Origin: an uncultured Brachyspira sp.
GTDB taxonomy: Bacteria > Spirochaetota > Brachyspiria > Brachyspirales > Brachyspiraceae
Length of the DNA: 34,002 nucleotides
Assembly: GCA_949300355.1 (NCBI GenBank)
Contig: CASGDY010000027.1
Coordinates: 1 to 34,002, forward strand
Reading direction: 5' to 3'
Position 1 is the first letter of the stretch. Each line of letters begins with the position of its first letter. The position numbers and the translations under genes are program-made. This document shows positions 1-8,512 of this stretch, piece by piece. The notes beneath the pieces are model-generated. The model made no database searches. It saw nothing but the letters and a program-made list of their open reading frames with translations, and was not told the DNA's origin.

Positions 1-69
1 AAAAGTAATAAATGGAAACGTGAATTATCAATAGCATTAGCAGAGAACTTTCATCTGTTTGAAAATTGA
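1..69 (+). CDS. 3' end of an upstream gene (partial)
   Basis: Frame 1 is open from the first base to a TGA at 67-69 and encodes about 22 residues ending in LAENFHLFEN. The open frame and the promoter that begins on its stop codon suggest the tail of a real gene that starts outside the window. The family cannot be named from so short a piece. Confidence 0.4.
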   Translation, partial: KSNKWKRELSIALAENFHLFEN

Positions 70-94
70 CAAAATATATTTGTTTAGGTATATA
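66..94 (+). promoter_or_regulatory. Vegetative promoter for the NlpE-like gene
   Basis: TTGACA at 66-71 and TATATA at 89-94 are separated by 17 bp. The -35 box overlaps the stop codon of the partial upstream gene. The next gene starts at 201, so the leader would be about 100 nt. Confidence 0.6.
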
Positions 95-200
95 CTAAAT
101 AATTAAGTTTAAATGTATAAAAAAATTAAGAAAAATTTATTACTAATTTCATACTATTTTGTTTTACATAAAACAAAATAATATAATAAAGAGGGTAAAA

Positions 201-610
201 ATGAAAAGAATCTATTTACTATTTATCATTTTTGTGCTTGCTGTTTCCTGTTCTAATAAGACAGAAAGCACTCAAAATACTACTGCAGATAATAATGCAG
301 AGCAGAAACTCAATTAACTTCAAATACTCAAACTTTTGAAGGCGATTTTGTTTACTATGCTGATTCTGCTAATTTCAGCAATTACACAGAAATGAAAACT
401 TATCCTGTAGCTATGGAAGGTGAATATCTTAATTTAGAGAGAGAGTACACAGGATTTAATTTTACTGAACCTACTAAAGTTAACTTGAAAGTTGAAGGTT
501 ATTTAGAAGAAAGACCTGGTATGGAAGAAGGCACTACAAATATGTTCTTAATAGTTACAAAAGTTATAGGTTTTGATACTAATAAAACAACTCCTTTATT
601 CCAAGAATAA
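201..610 (+). pseudogene. NlpE-like lipoprotein, frameshifted
   Basis: The reading frame starts at ATG 201 after a GAGGG ribosome site and encodes a lipoprotein signal (MKRIYLLFIIFVLAVSC, lipid Cys 17). It stops at 315-317 after 38 residues. The next frame is open across the stop and continues as QLTSNTQTFEGDFVYYADSA to a stop at 608-610. That part matches by eye the C-terminal domain of NlpE-type lipoproteins: a YADSA stretch, then YPVAMEGEYLNLEREY, then a LKVEGYLEERPGMEEG block. One base gained or lost near 300-312 would restore a protein of about 136 residues. In the family this is an outer-membrane lipoprotein tied to surface or copper stress sensing; its role here is inferred only. It could be a recent inactivation, a sequencing error, or recoding. 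Confidence 0.7.
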
Positions 611-632
611 TAAATTTTAATTAGATTATATG

Positions 633-677
633 ATGCTGACGTATAATTTCTTATATGTCAGCATTTTTATTTTTTAA
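633..677 (+). terminator. Intrinsic terminator after the NlpE-like gene
   Basis: ATGCTGAC at 633-640 pairs with GTCAGCAT at 657-664, with additional A/T pairs inside, and a T-rich tract follows. Confidence 0.8.
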
Positions 678-789
678 ATATATTAGTTTATAATTACTTA
701 TCAAAAAATAATATTTACTATTTACAAAAATGACTATTAAGATATAATCTTCTTTTATATTATTATGATTATTTTTTGTTGGGATATTT

Positions 790-2892
790 ATGAAAAAAAT
801 TAATATACTTATTTGTTTAATATCTATAGTAATTACATTTACTGCATTATTTTCTGTGAATTATTTAAGTAAAAATGATTCTGATACTTCTTTAAGCGAT
901 ATCAATATAATGAATAGTACTTATAAAGAATCAAGAGATTATATATTAGATGATTATTATATATTTGATTATTCTAGTAAAGAACAGAAGTTAAGAGAAA
1001 TATTTAAATCAAGTCCTATAGCCTCAAGACTGAAATACAGAGCTAGTTTAATATCCCATTTTGGAGAGGAAGAGATTGTCATAAATGGTATTGATATAAA
1101 AAATGACGATGAAGTTTTTGGTATTTTAAATAATAATACATTAGAAAATTTTAATCCTGATAACTCAATTATTATAAGCAAGTCAATAGCTTCAGTATTA
1201 GATGTTAATATTAATGATACTATAATATTAAAACTTATTACAAAAACAGGACATTATAATGCTGAAGAATATACTATAATAGAAGTATCTGATAAGTTAA
1301 ATTATAATTATGCTTTAGTAGATATTAATAATTTAAATAACTTTGTAGGTTTGGAAAATGCCGCTACTGAAATATATGTTAAGCAGAAGATTAATGATGA
1401 TAAATTGATTGATTATGATGATGATATAAATCAAATTTTTGGCAATGGGTTTGGAGCATATACAAAAAAAGATATTTTGGGAACTGATTATAAAGATAAT
1501 GAAAATGCTTCCAAATACAAAATATATATAATATTAATATATTTATTTGTTTTATTTTCTATATTTATATTTATTAATTCATATACTATTTACAGCTATG
1601 GAGAATTATTAAAATCGAAATTATTATATAGTGCATCAGGATTTGCCGTATCATTCATTATATATTTCTTCATATTATTGTATAAGGGTGAATTAGAATT
1701 TGATTATATATATCCGCTGCTTTTTATTATAAATATATTATCGGTTATTGTAGCCAATGTTAAATATCAGGTTTGGGAGAAAGTATTTTTACAAGATGAG
1801 GAGTATAAAAAAAGCAAAAATATATTAATCATATTCGGACTAGTATGTACTTATATAATAGTATTTTTGGTATTTTATGCATCATTTTTTGTATTTGTAA
1901 ACCAATCAAATCAGAATGCTGATAAGGAATCACCTGAAAAAATTTTTAGAATAGTAAAGAATAACACTTCAAGAAATACATTTTTATTCAATGGTTCAAT
2001 AGATTTCTCTACAAATCATAATGTTACTAATGATCTCAATAATAGTATAACTAATTTATTATTTAAAGAAATTAGTTCTTATGATGAGTATGCTGATATA
2101 GAAACAGTGTTAACTTTTCCTGCTGCGGTTATTATAAGAACAGGGAGCATATATTCAAGGGTTTATGCTTATGGTAAGAATATATTAGAAAATGGAATGA
2201 GCGTATCAAATATCCTTATAGAAGGTGAGATGTTTGAAAGTCCTAAAAGAGAAATTATCATAGGTAAGGATTTAGCTAATTATTTGAATTTGAAGATAGG
2301 AGATGCTTTATCGCTTATAGCAAAGGCATCAAGGGGCTGGCTTGAAACAGGATATTTTTATGTAAGCGGTATATATGATTTGAAAGATAAAAATTATGAT
2401 ATTATAGGTGATGTAACTGCTATGAATAGTTTTATATATCTTAAAGAAGGTGATAAATCTCCTTATAATGAAAGCATCATAGTTTTTTCGAATAATGATG
2501 ATATATATTCATTTTTAAATGGCAGTGAAATAATAAATAATAATGATTTGAAAATTGTTACTGCTGATAGAGCATATTATATGCAAAATTCCAGCTCAAT
2601 TAAAAATATTACTATTTTGCTTATAATAACTTTAGCTTTCTCGCTTGCTTTATTATCTGCATCTGTATTATCTATTTTTCACAGAAGATTATCAAAGTAT
2701 GTAAATGCTTGGAATAAAAGTTTATTATTAAATGGTTTATATGCTTTGTCATTTATTATTTCTTTAATATTATCTATTGTAATAATATCTGTATTTATGA
2801 TATTTAGTATTAAATTGGTATTATTTAGTTTATGTATAGTATTATTATCATTTGTACTATCACTTTTAATATCTAATTATAATTATATATAG
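790..2892 (+). CDS. FtsX/MacB-like ABC transporter permease-type membrane protein
   Basis: A 700-residue protein with an N-terminal membrane segment (about 5-26), a soluble extracytoplasmic domain (about 30-235), helices around 245-335 and 350-375, a second soluble domain (about 380-615) and a final group of helices (about 620-700). This double layout of periplasmic domain plus membrane helices resembles lipoprotein-release or MacB-type permeases. Phrases such as IIIGKDLANYLNLKIGDALS and a VSGIYDL stretch are typical of their MacB-PCD-like domains. No ATPase gene is adjacent, so the energy source and substrate are unknown. The metallophosphoesterase starts 16 bp downstream, so the two are probably co-transcribed. 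The SD is weak (GGGATATTT before ATG). Confidence 0.6.
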   Translation: MKKINILICLISIVITFTALFSVNYLSKNDSDTSLSDINIMNSTYKESRDYILDDYYIFDYSSKEQKLREIFKSSPIASRLKYRASLISHFGEEEIVINGIDIKNDDEVFGILNNNTLENFNPDNSIIISKSIASVLDVNINDTIILKLITKTGHYNAEEYTIIEVSDKLNYNYALVDINNLNNFVGLENAATEIYVKQKINDDKLIDYDDDINQIFGNGFGAYTKKDILGTDYKDNENASKYKIYIILIYLFVLFSIFIFINSYTIYSYGELLKSKLLYSASGFAVSFIIYFFILLYKGELEFDYIYPLLFIINILSVIVANVKYQVWEKVFLQDEEYKKSKNILIIFGLVCTYIIVFLVFYASFFVFVNQSNQNADKESPEKIFRIVKNNTSRNTFLFNGSIDFSTNHNVTNDLNNSITNLLFKEISSYDEYADIETVLTFPAAVIIRTGSIYSRVYAYGKNILENGMSVSNILIEGEMFESPKREIIIGKDLANYLNLKIGDALSLIAKASRGWLETGYFYVSGIYDLKDKNYDIIGDVTAMNSFIYLKEGDKSPYNESIIVFSNNDDIYSFLNGSEIINNNDLKIVTADRAYYMQNSSSIKNITILLIITLAFSLALLSASVLSIFHRRLSKYVNAWNKSLLLNGLYALSFIISLILSIVIISVFMIFSIKLVLFSLCIVLLSFVLSLLISNYNYI

Positions 2893-2908
2893 AGTTTAAG
2901 GATTAAAA

Positions 2909-3805
2909 ATGAATTTTTTAAAGAAAATATCAAAAAGAAATAAAATAATATTTTTAGCAGTGATTATATTTGTATTTACTATGCATTTATATATGTATAA
3001 AACGGCACATTCTATGAGGGTTAGATATATTACTTTGGAGTTTGGGGATTTGCCTAAAAGTTTTGATAATATGAAATTGGCTTTAGCGGCAGATATGCAT
3101 GCTGGGCTTTATATACCAGAGAGTCATGTAAGAAGAATGTCTGACTTAATAATGAATGAAAAACCTGATATGATATTATTTGGAGGTGATTATATTTATA
3201 GTGCGCCTCATAAATTCAGTCATTATGATAAAAAGAATACTGAGAAATTTAATAACGGCATAAAAGGTTTAGAAGCTAAATATGGAAAATATGCGGTTTT
3301 AGGAAATCATGATAATTGGGAAAGCACAGAAGATGTTTCTAATGCTTTGTATTCTAATGGATTTAAAGCGATGGATAATAATATTTTATTTATAACAAAT
3401 GAAAGCGGAGAATATATATCTATTGGAGGAGTAGGGGATTTTTTGACAGATGATGTTAAATTTGATATTGCCACTAGTAATGTTAAAGCTGAAGATTTCC
3501 ATATACTTTTATCGCATGAACCTAATATACCTTTGAAAAGAGCAAAAGACGGAGAATATATGAAGTTTATAGATTTCTTTTTCTCAGGACATACACATGG
3601 ACTTCAGATAAGTTTTCTTCCTATGTGGGTATGGGAAGGAATAAATAAAAATAGAGAATATCCTCTTTTTCCTGCTATTTATGGTCTTATGAATTATGGC
3701 AACATGAAAGTTTATGTTACTTGCGGAATAGGGGCAGTGCTTATGCCTTTTAGATTATTTGCTTATCCTGAAGTAGTTATAATAACTTTGAAAAGCAGTA
3801 AGTAA
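2909..3805 (+). CDS. Membrane-anchored calcineurin-like metallophosphoesterase (YkuE/YaeI type)
   Basis: The 298 residues carry one N-terminal membrane segment (about 13-30) and then a full metallophosphoesterase motif set: D62-x-H64, GGD at 92-94, GNHD at 132-135, SHE at 202-204 and GHTHG at 227-231. These residues bind the two metal ions in the family. The anchor and size fit the YkuE/YaeI group, whose members hydrolyse phosphoesters at the membrane; the substrate cannot be read from sequence. It follows the large permease-like gene by 16 bp with AAGGA as ribosome site, and ends at a shared bidirectional terminator facing msrA. Confidence 0.88.
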   Translation: MNFLKKISKRNKIIFLAVIIFVFTMHLYMYKTAHSMRVRYITLEFGDLPKSFDNMKLALAADMHAGLYIPESHVRRMSDLIMNEKPDMILFGGDYIYSAPHKFSHYDKKNTEKFNNGIKGLEAKYGKYAVLGNHDNWESTEDVSNALYSNGFKAMDNNILFITNESGEYISIGGVGDFLTDDVKFDIATSNVKAEDFHILLSHEPNIPLKRAKDGEYMKFIDFFFSGHTHGLQISFLPMWVWEGINKNREYPLFPAIYGLMNYGNMKVYVTCGIGAVLMPFRLFAYPEVVIITLKSSK

Positions 3806-3810
3806 TAGAA

Positions 3811-3862
3811 TAATAAAAAAATAGGCTTGAAATTGTAATATTTAAATCCTATTTTTTTATTA
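3811..3862. terminator. Bidirectional terminator between convergent genes
   Basis: A perfect 15-bp inverted repeat, TAATAAAAAAATAGG at 3811-3825 and its complement at 3848-3862. It gives a T-rich tail on either strand and lies between the metallophosphoesterase and msrA stops. Confidence 0.8.
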
Positions 3863-3872
3863 TTAAACTTTC

Positions 3873-4481
3873 TTAAAATATTTTTGTGTAAAAATGGCAG
3901 TAGGGCATAGAACCTTTTTTAGCATAATAATTCTGATGATAATCTTCTGCCTCATAAAAGTTTTTATACGGTCTTATAGTTGTAGCTACATCATAATTTT
4001 TTTCTCTTAACATAGCAACATATTTTTCTGCTGTTTCTTTTTCTTCATCGTTTTGATAGAAAATAGCAGATAAATATTGTGATCCTATATCTGGACCTTG
4101 TCCATTCTTTTGAGTAAAATCATGAGTTTCAAAGAAAAGTTTAACCAATTCTTCATAAGTAGTTTTTTCTGGGTCATAAGCAACTCTTACAGTTTCTAAA
4201 TGTCCTGTAAGTCCTGTGCAAACTTCCTGATATGTAGGATTTACTTTGTGTCCTCCTGCATATCCGCTTACAACTGAAAGAACTCCTTTTGATTTTTCAA
4301 ACCAGTATTCTGTACCCCAGAAACATCCAGAAGAAAAATATGCATACTTTACATTTTCAGGCATAGCTGTATTGTTGTTCATATTGTTACCTTTATCATT
4401 AATATTTTGACTGTTAAGTTTTTCAGAGCATGAAATAATTGATAATAAAGATAAGATTGTTATTATTATTTTTTTTATCAT
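3873..4481 (-). CDS. msrA: Peptide methionine-S-sulfoxide reductase, lipoprotein form
   Basis: MsrA reduces the S-epimer of methionine sulfoxide in oxidised proteins. The 202-residue protein has the signature GCFWG with catalytic Cys 53, then VVSGYAGG and the YHQNYY motif near the C terminus. The first 18 residues are a lipoprotein signal (LLSIISC, lipid Cys 18), so the enzyme should sit outside the cytoplasm. The linker (about 19-45) is Asn-rich. msrB lies 55 bp upstream on the same strand and is also a lipoprotein, so the two probably form one operon that repairs both epimers in envelope proteins. The electron donor is not in this window. Confidence 0.95.
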   Translation of the reverse strand: MIKKIIITILSLLSIISCSEKLNSQNINDKGNNMNNNTAMPENVKYAYFSSGCFWGTEYWFEKSKGVLSVVSGYAGGHKVNPTYQEVCTGLTGHLETVRVAYDPEKTTYEELVKLFFETHDFTQKNGQGPDIGSQYLSAIFYQNDEEKETAEKYVAMLREKNYDVATTIRPYKNFYEAEDYHQNYYAKKGSMPYCHFYTKIF

Positions 4482-4536
4482 AGTATATATTAAACTCCGT
4501 AATTATAGATTTTAATTTCTTTATTATCTTGAAATA

Positions 4537-5019
4537 TTATTTATCTTCAGAATTTTCATTATTATTTTCATTTGTGAATTTATTAACGAAATTCAAAGAA
4601 ACAGAATTAATGCAGTATCTGGTCTCTTTTTCTGTGAACCCCTCTCCATAGAATACATGTCCCATATGTCCGCCGCATTTAGCACAAACAACTTCAATTC
4701 TATCTCCGTCAGGTACTAATTTGATATTTTCTTTTATAGCATCATCAAAACTAGGCCATCCTGTTCCTGAATTAAATTTTGCTTCTGAATGAAATAATGG
4801 AGTATCGCATATTTTGCAGGTATATATTCCATCTTCTTTTATATTTAAAAGATCTCCTGAGAAAGGAATTTCTGTACCTTTATTAATTAATACATGATAT
4901 TCTTTTGCTGAAAGAGTTTTAGGTTCATTACAGACATTACATACTTCTTTAGTATCAGTTTCATCACATGATATAGCGATTATCAATATTGAAATTAGTA
5001 TTAATATATTCCTTAACAT
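4537..5019 (-). CDS. msrB: Peptide methionine-R-sulfoxide reductase, lipoprotein form
   Basis: MsrB reduces the R-epimer of methionine sulfoxide. The 160-residue protein shows the zinc pairs Cys68-x-x-Cys71 and Cys112-x-x-Cys115, the SGTGWPSF motif at 84-91, GHMGHVF, and the catalytic Cys 136 in RYCINSVSL. Residues 1-18 are a lipoprotein signal (IIAISC). The C terminus is a short Asn/Glu-rich tail. It is the first gene of the msrB-msrA pair; separate rather than fused MsrA and MsrB with matching lipid anchors point to an extracytoplasmic repair couple. Confidence 0.95.
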   Translation of the reverse strand: MLRNILILISILIIAISCDETDTKEVCNVCNEPKTLSAKEYHVLINKGTEIPFSGDLLNIKEDGIYTCKICDTPLFHSEAKFNSGTGWPSFDDAIKENIKLVPDGDRIEVVCAKCGGHMGHVFYGEGFTEKETRYCINSVSLNFVNKFTNENNNENSEDK

Positions 5020-5064
5020 AATTACTATTATATAAATTTTTCTTTAAAAATCAATAGCATTATA

Positions 5065-6048
5065 CTACCTATGTATGTTTAAAGGGAATGAATATGCAGT
5101 TCTATCTCTTAAATCAAATATATTTCCGGCAGTATCTATTAATTTATAATCAAACATATGTGTAAATTTCTTATATTTTATTTTAGCTGGTAATTGTATA
5201 CTTTCTATATTACCAGAATAAGCATCTATTCTGTATAAAACCATAGCATCAATTTGATTATTAGACATTTTTTCCTGTATTATAGCAGGAGTATCTAAAT
5301 ACACTTTATTATCTTCTTTTAGATAGAAGAATCCTCCCACATAATGATTAATAAATGAAAGAAATTGAATTTTCCAAATTATTTTTTTATTGCTGTATAA
5401 TGAAACTGATTCATCATTATCCACCAACAATAACTCTTTATTAGATGCGCTAAAAATTTTAGATACTCTTATTTCAGAATATCCTATTAATTCCTTAGTT
5501 TCAGTTAAAGTATTAAAATTTAAATAATTTATAACTCTATTTTCTGTTATAGAAGGATATGTAAATATAATTCTAGATTCATCAAAGCATCCGCTTCTAA
5601 TAAATATGTTTTCTTTTAATGTATACATAGTTTTTTTAGTCTGCACATCACATATGAATACTTTCATTATATTTACTTCTCTTGCTCTAATAAATATATA
5701 TCTTGGATTTCCTGTAAAAAAAGCCTCGTATACATAAAGATTATTTATTTCTAATAATACTTTATTTGTTCCTATTTCTATTATTTTAAATACATTATTT
5801 TGAGAATCATTACTTGTAACGGAAATGGTCATAATTTTAGTTCCGTCTAATGACATATCTATTATAGAGTATGATCTTGCATTTTTATGAAATGTTCTGC
5901 ATATATCTAATTTAAAATCATATAAAAAACTATTGCAGCTTCCTTTATAATATGGAGTAAATATTCCTTTATTAGTTTTTTGATTTATATATATATAATA
6001 ATCATCTTTTTCAATTTCATTATATAAAACATTTTGTTTTGATATCAT
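5065..6048 (-). CDS. Uncharacterised beta-propeller-like protein
   Basis: A 327-residue protein with no signal peptide or obvious catalytic motif. It is rich in short beta-type stretches with recurring hydrophobic/aromatic strands (for example YYIYINQKTNKGIF, MSLDGTKIMTISV, YIFIRAREVNIMKVFICDV), which suggests a WD40-like or similar propeller; this is a fold guess only. Its AGGAG ribosome site overlaps the TAG stop of the CsgG-like gene, so the two are translationally linked. Function unknown. Confidence 0.6.
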   Translation of the reverse strand: MISKQNVLYNEIEKDDYYIYINQKTNKGIFTPYYKGSCNSFLYDFKLDICRTFHKNARSYSIIDMSLDGTKIMTISVTSNDSQNNVFKIIEIGTNKVLLEINNLYVYEAFFTGNPRYIFIRAREVNIMKVFICDVQTKKTMYTLKENIFIRSGCFDESRIIFTYPSITENRVINYLNFNTLTETKELIGYSEIRVSKIFSASNKELLLVDNDESVSLYSNKKIIWKIQFLSFINHYVGGFFYLKEDNKVYLDTPAIIQEKMSNNQIDAMVLYRIDAYSGNIESIQLPAKIKYKKFTHMFDYKLIDTAGNIFDLRDRTAYSFPLNIHR

Positions 6049-6059
6049 TAATTCAGCTC

Positions 6060-7037
6060 CTAATTTTTTATTTTGACTATCATCATAGGCTCTATTACTT
6101 TATCTGATTTATTTTCTAGTACAGCATAATAATCATAAATTTCTACAGCTTTAGCTGATGCTATAAAAGTTTCTTTATTTTTATAGAATCTGTATTTATA
6201 TAGCATTTCGCTTGTATACCAAACATCACCTTCTTGATTACTTCTTACGGATACATATCCTTTTTGAATATTGCTGCTAGATGTTATTTTCGGTATATTG
6301 CTCATATTATTTGTAGAATTATTTTCAGAGCTTGGAAGCTGAAGAACTTTATCTACTTTATATATATTAAATTCATCTCCTATCTTTATATCATTATTTT
6401 TACCAAGATTTATGTATAATTTATTATCTTCTGCTCTAGTTACTATACCTATCAATGGAAGATTTCCTAAATATTTTGTTATACTATCTGCTATTTTACT
6501 TAATGCTGCTGCCGATGCTGCTCCTAATGCTGTTTCTGTAAAGAGAGCATCTTCTGCTGAATATACAGGGCTATTATTAGGTAGTGTGTAAGTTCCTGTA
6601 TCCTTAAAAGATTTTACAGTTTTTAAGGATTTTATATCTATAAGATTTACTTTGAACTCAACATTAGCTGTATCTTTACCGCCCTTTTTTAAATTAAAAT
6701 TTAATATTTCACCTGTGATAATATAATCAGAATTAAATGTTTCTTTTATAAAATCGGATGCTAACTGCAAATTGGTCTGCATACTTTTATATGATGCTAC
6801 AATGTCATAAGAACTAAAATATGATATTAACAAATCATAATCTGTAACATTAATCATTTTTTTATTTATAAGGGAATCTTCTAATACCCTTGCAATTCCA
6901 TCATCAGCTTTATACTCTTCTACCCAAGTTTCATCTGCACTTTCAAAAGGCAGTATTGTTATAGTTATAGAGTATGCATTAATACTAAAGAGCAGTATTG
7001 TCATTAATAATATAAAGTTATTTTTTAAAAAAAGCAT
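6060..7037 (-). CDS. CsgG/FlgT-like exported protein
   Basis: The 325 residues begin with a signal peptide (about 1-22, ending ...SINAYS). Next comes a domain with ITILPFESADETWVEEY, GIARVLEDSLI, NVTDYDLLISYF and SDYIITGEILNF, the pattern of the CsgG/LpoB/FlgT N-terminal fold. The C-terminal part (about 195-325) has GIVTRAEDNKLYINLGKNND followed by IKIGDEFNIYKV, like the small barrel at the end of FlgT-type proteins. Such proteins act in the periplasm or at the outer membrane in assembly of surface structures. It follows a tiny lipoprotein by 4 bp and precedes the propeller-like gene, so all three form one operon. Confidence 0.6.
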   Translation of the reverse strand: MLFLKNNFILLMTILLFSINAYSITITILPFESADETWVEEYKADDGIARVLEDSLINKKMINVTDYDLLISYFSSYDIVASYKSMQTNLQLASDFIKETFNSDYIITGEILNFNLKKGGKDTANVEFKVNLIDIKSLKTVKSFKDTGTYTLPNNSPVYSAEDALFTETALGAASAAALSKIADSITKYLGNLPLIGIVTRAEDNKLYINLGKNNDIKIGDEFNIYKVDKVLQLPSSENNSTNNMSNIPKITSSSNIQKGYVSVRSNQEGDVWYTSEMLYKYRFYKNKETFIASAKAVEIYDYYAVLENKSDKVIEPMMIVKIKN

Positions 7038-7041
7038 ATAA

Positions 7042-7173
7042 TTAGTAATCTTTGTTTATCTCTTCTTCTTTTTTTGAATGTTTACATGCCATTAATGCAT
7101 TTATAGATATTAATGACAATAATATTCCAAAAATAAAAATAATCTTTCTAAAAAAATTCATTATAAAATCCAT
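7042..7173 (-). CDS. Small (43-residue) lipoprotein
   Basis: A short gene that encodes MDFIMNFFRKIIFIFGILLS and then a tail with SINALMAC and KHSKKEEEINKDY. The basic start, hydrophobic core and ALMAC make a plausible spirochaetal lipobox. The mature peptide would be only about 16 residues, charged and acidic at the end. An internal ATG at 7161 would give 39 residues and an equally good signal. It ends 4 bp before the CsgG-like start and lies 20 bp below a good promoter, so it is the first gene of the operon. Such peptides often accompany an envelope complex, but the role is unknown. Confidence 0.65.
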   Translation of the reverse strand: MDFIMNFFRKIIFIFGILLSLISINALMACKHSKKEEEINKDY

Positions 7174-7191
7174 TATCTTTATATAGTATAT

Positions 7192-7219
7192 ATTATATTA
7201 AAAATATAAACAATTTCAA
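7192..7219 (-). promoter_or_regulatory. Promoter of the small lipoprotein/CsgG-like operon
   Basis: On the minus strand TTGAAA (7219-7214) and TATAAT (7197-7192) are 16 bp apart. It diverges from the LCP promoter at 7254. Confidence 0.65.
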
Positions 7220-7253
7220 TAGTTAGCAAATAACTTCTTTAATAAAAATATAT

Positions 7254-7282
7254 TTGACAACTTAATTAACATAATATATTAT
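7254..7282 (+). promoter_or_regulatory. Promoter of the LCP-rsfS operon
   Basis: TTGACA at 7254-7259 and TATTAT at 7277-7282 with a 17-bp spacer. The predicted start of transcription falls at about 7289, which is also the A of the ATG, so the message may be leaderless. Confidence 0.55.
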
Positions 7283-7288
7283 ATATGG

Positions 7289-8512
7289 ATGAAAAATAAA
7301 AATGCCAAAAATATAAATAATAGAGCTTTAAAAACGATAAGTCAGGCTAATCAAAAATCTATTATGCTTGTTATCTTTTCTATTATATTTGCCTTATTAT
7401 TGATTGGTGTAATATTTTATTATTTTTTTATAAGTAAATTGAATATAGCTAAAAAAAATGATGAGCCTTTATACTTTTCAGTATTATTTATAGATGATAA
7501 TAATGATATTTATGGTGCTTATGTAGGTATAGTATCAAGTTTGAATAATAGAATAGGTTTAATAGGTTTGCCAAGAAATATAGCATTATGGGAGAATAAT
7601 GATTCTGCTCCTCAGGTTATAAATGAATTATATAAAAATGGAGGAGAGAATGCTGTTTTTAGGGCAATAGAAAATTCTGTGAATAAAAAAATAACTTATA
7701 GAATAGCTATTGATAATAATCAAATATCTGATATCATAGATTTGATCGGCGGCGTTAAAATGTATGTTGAAGAGCCTATCAATTTTAAAGATGAGGAGAA
7801 AGGATACGAACTGTCATTTGATATAGGAGAGTGGCTGTTTACAGGAAAGAAAATAATATCATATCTGCATTACTTGAATATGAAAGGGTATGAGGATATA
7901 GAAACTTTATATAGATTGGAAGATGTTGTGGTTAATACCATGATATCTTTGATACAAAGTCCTCAGCTTAGAAATATCATTCATTCTAAAGATATGATAA
8001 ATGCTATATTTTCAAAAATGAAAAGCAATTTAAGACCTCCTGATATGAAAGCTATTATGAATATACTTGCCAATAGCAATGAAAGAACATTGGTTATAGA
8101 AAACATTGATGCAAGAGTAGATGATAACGGCATTTTAACTCCTATATTTGAGGGAAGTGCTTTTATTAAGCAAATGGACGATTTGACATTATATGTTGAG
8201 CTTAAAACACAGAAAAGCGAATTAAATAATGAGGATGTAAGTTTAACTGTATTAAATGCTACAACAGTTGGAGGGCTTGCCGACAGAATAAATATTAGAA
8301 TGCGTTACAGAGGTTTTTCTGCCGGGGAATATGGAAATTTTGGTACTAACCTTAATGAAAGTGTTGTACTTATAAGGGACGGACAAATTGAGAAGGCATT
8401 TATGGTTGCTAATGAAGGCAGAGTAACAAGAGTATATGCAAAGACAGATAGAAGAGTATTAAATAATGCAGTATTAATTTTGGGGAATGATTACTATGAA
8501 ATTACACAATGA
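7289..8512 (+). CDS. LytR-CpsA-Psr (LCP) family protein with C-terminal LytR_C domain
   Basis: A 407-residue protein with a hydrophilic N terminus, a membrane helix (about 25-50) and an LCP domain (about 62-240). Recognisable pieces are FSVLFIDDNNDIYGAYVGIV, IGLIGLPRNIALW, INELYKNGGENAVFRAIENS and the DLIGGVKMYVEEPINF block, with LYRLEDVV near its end. A LytR_C-type domain follows (about 310-405; VSLTVLNATTVGGLADRI). LCP proteins transfer undecaprenyl-linked glycans to cell-wall acceptors outside the membrane; the acceptor in spirochaetes is not evident. No ribosome site precedes the ATG, and the promoter spacing suggests a leaderless mRNA. It overlaps rsfS by 17 bp, a pairing with ribosome-silencing genes seen in other bacteria. 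Confidence 0.85.
   Translation: MKNKNAKNINNRALKTISQANQKSIMLVIFSIIFALLLIGVIFYYFFISKLNIAKKNDEPLYFSVLFIDDNNDIYGAYVGIVSSLNNRIGLIGLPRNIALWENNDSAPQVINELYKNGGENAVFRAIENSVNKKITYRIAIDNNQISDIIDLIGGVKMYVEEPINFKDEEKGYELSFDIGEWLFTGKKIISYLHYLNMKGYEDIETLYRLEDVVVNTMISLIQSPQLRNIIHSKDMINAIFSKMKSNLRPPDMKAIMNILANSNERTLVIENIDARVDDNGILTPIFEGSAFIKQMDDLTLYVELKTQKSELNNEDVSLTVLNATTVGGLADRINIRMRYRGFSAGEYGNFGTNLNESVVLIRDGQIEKAFMVANEGRVTRVYAKTDRRVLNNAVLILGNDYYEITQ

Noticed and set aside
969-1181. Minus-strand frame inside the large membrane-protein gene
   Set aside because: Antisense shadow of an intact long gene; no ribosome site.
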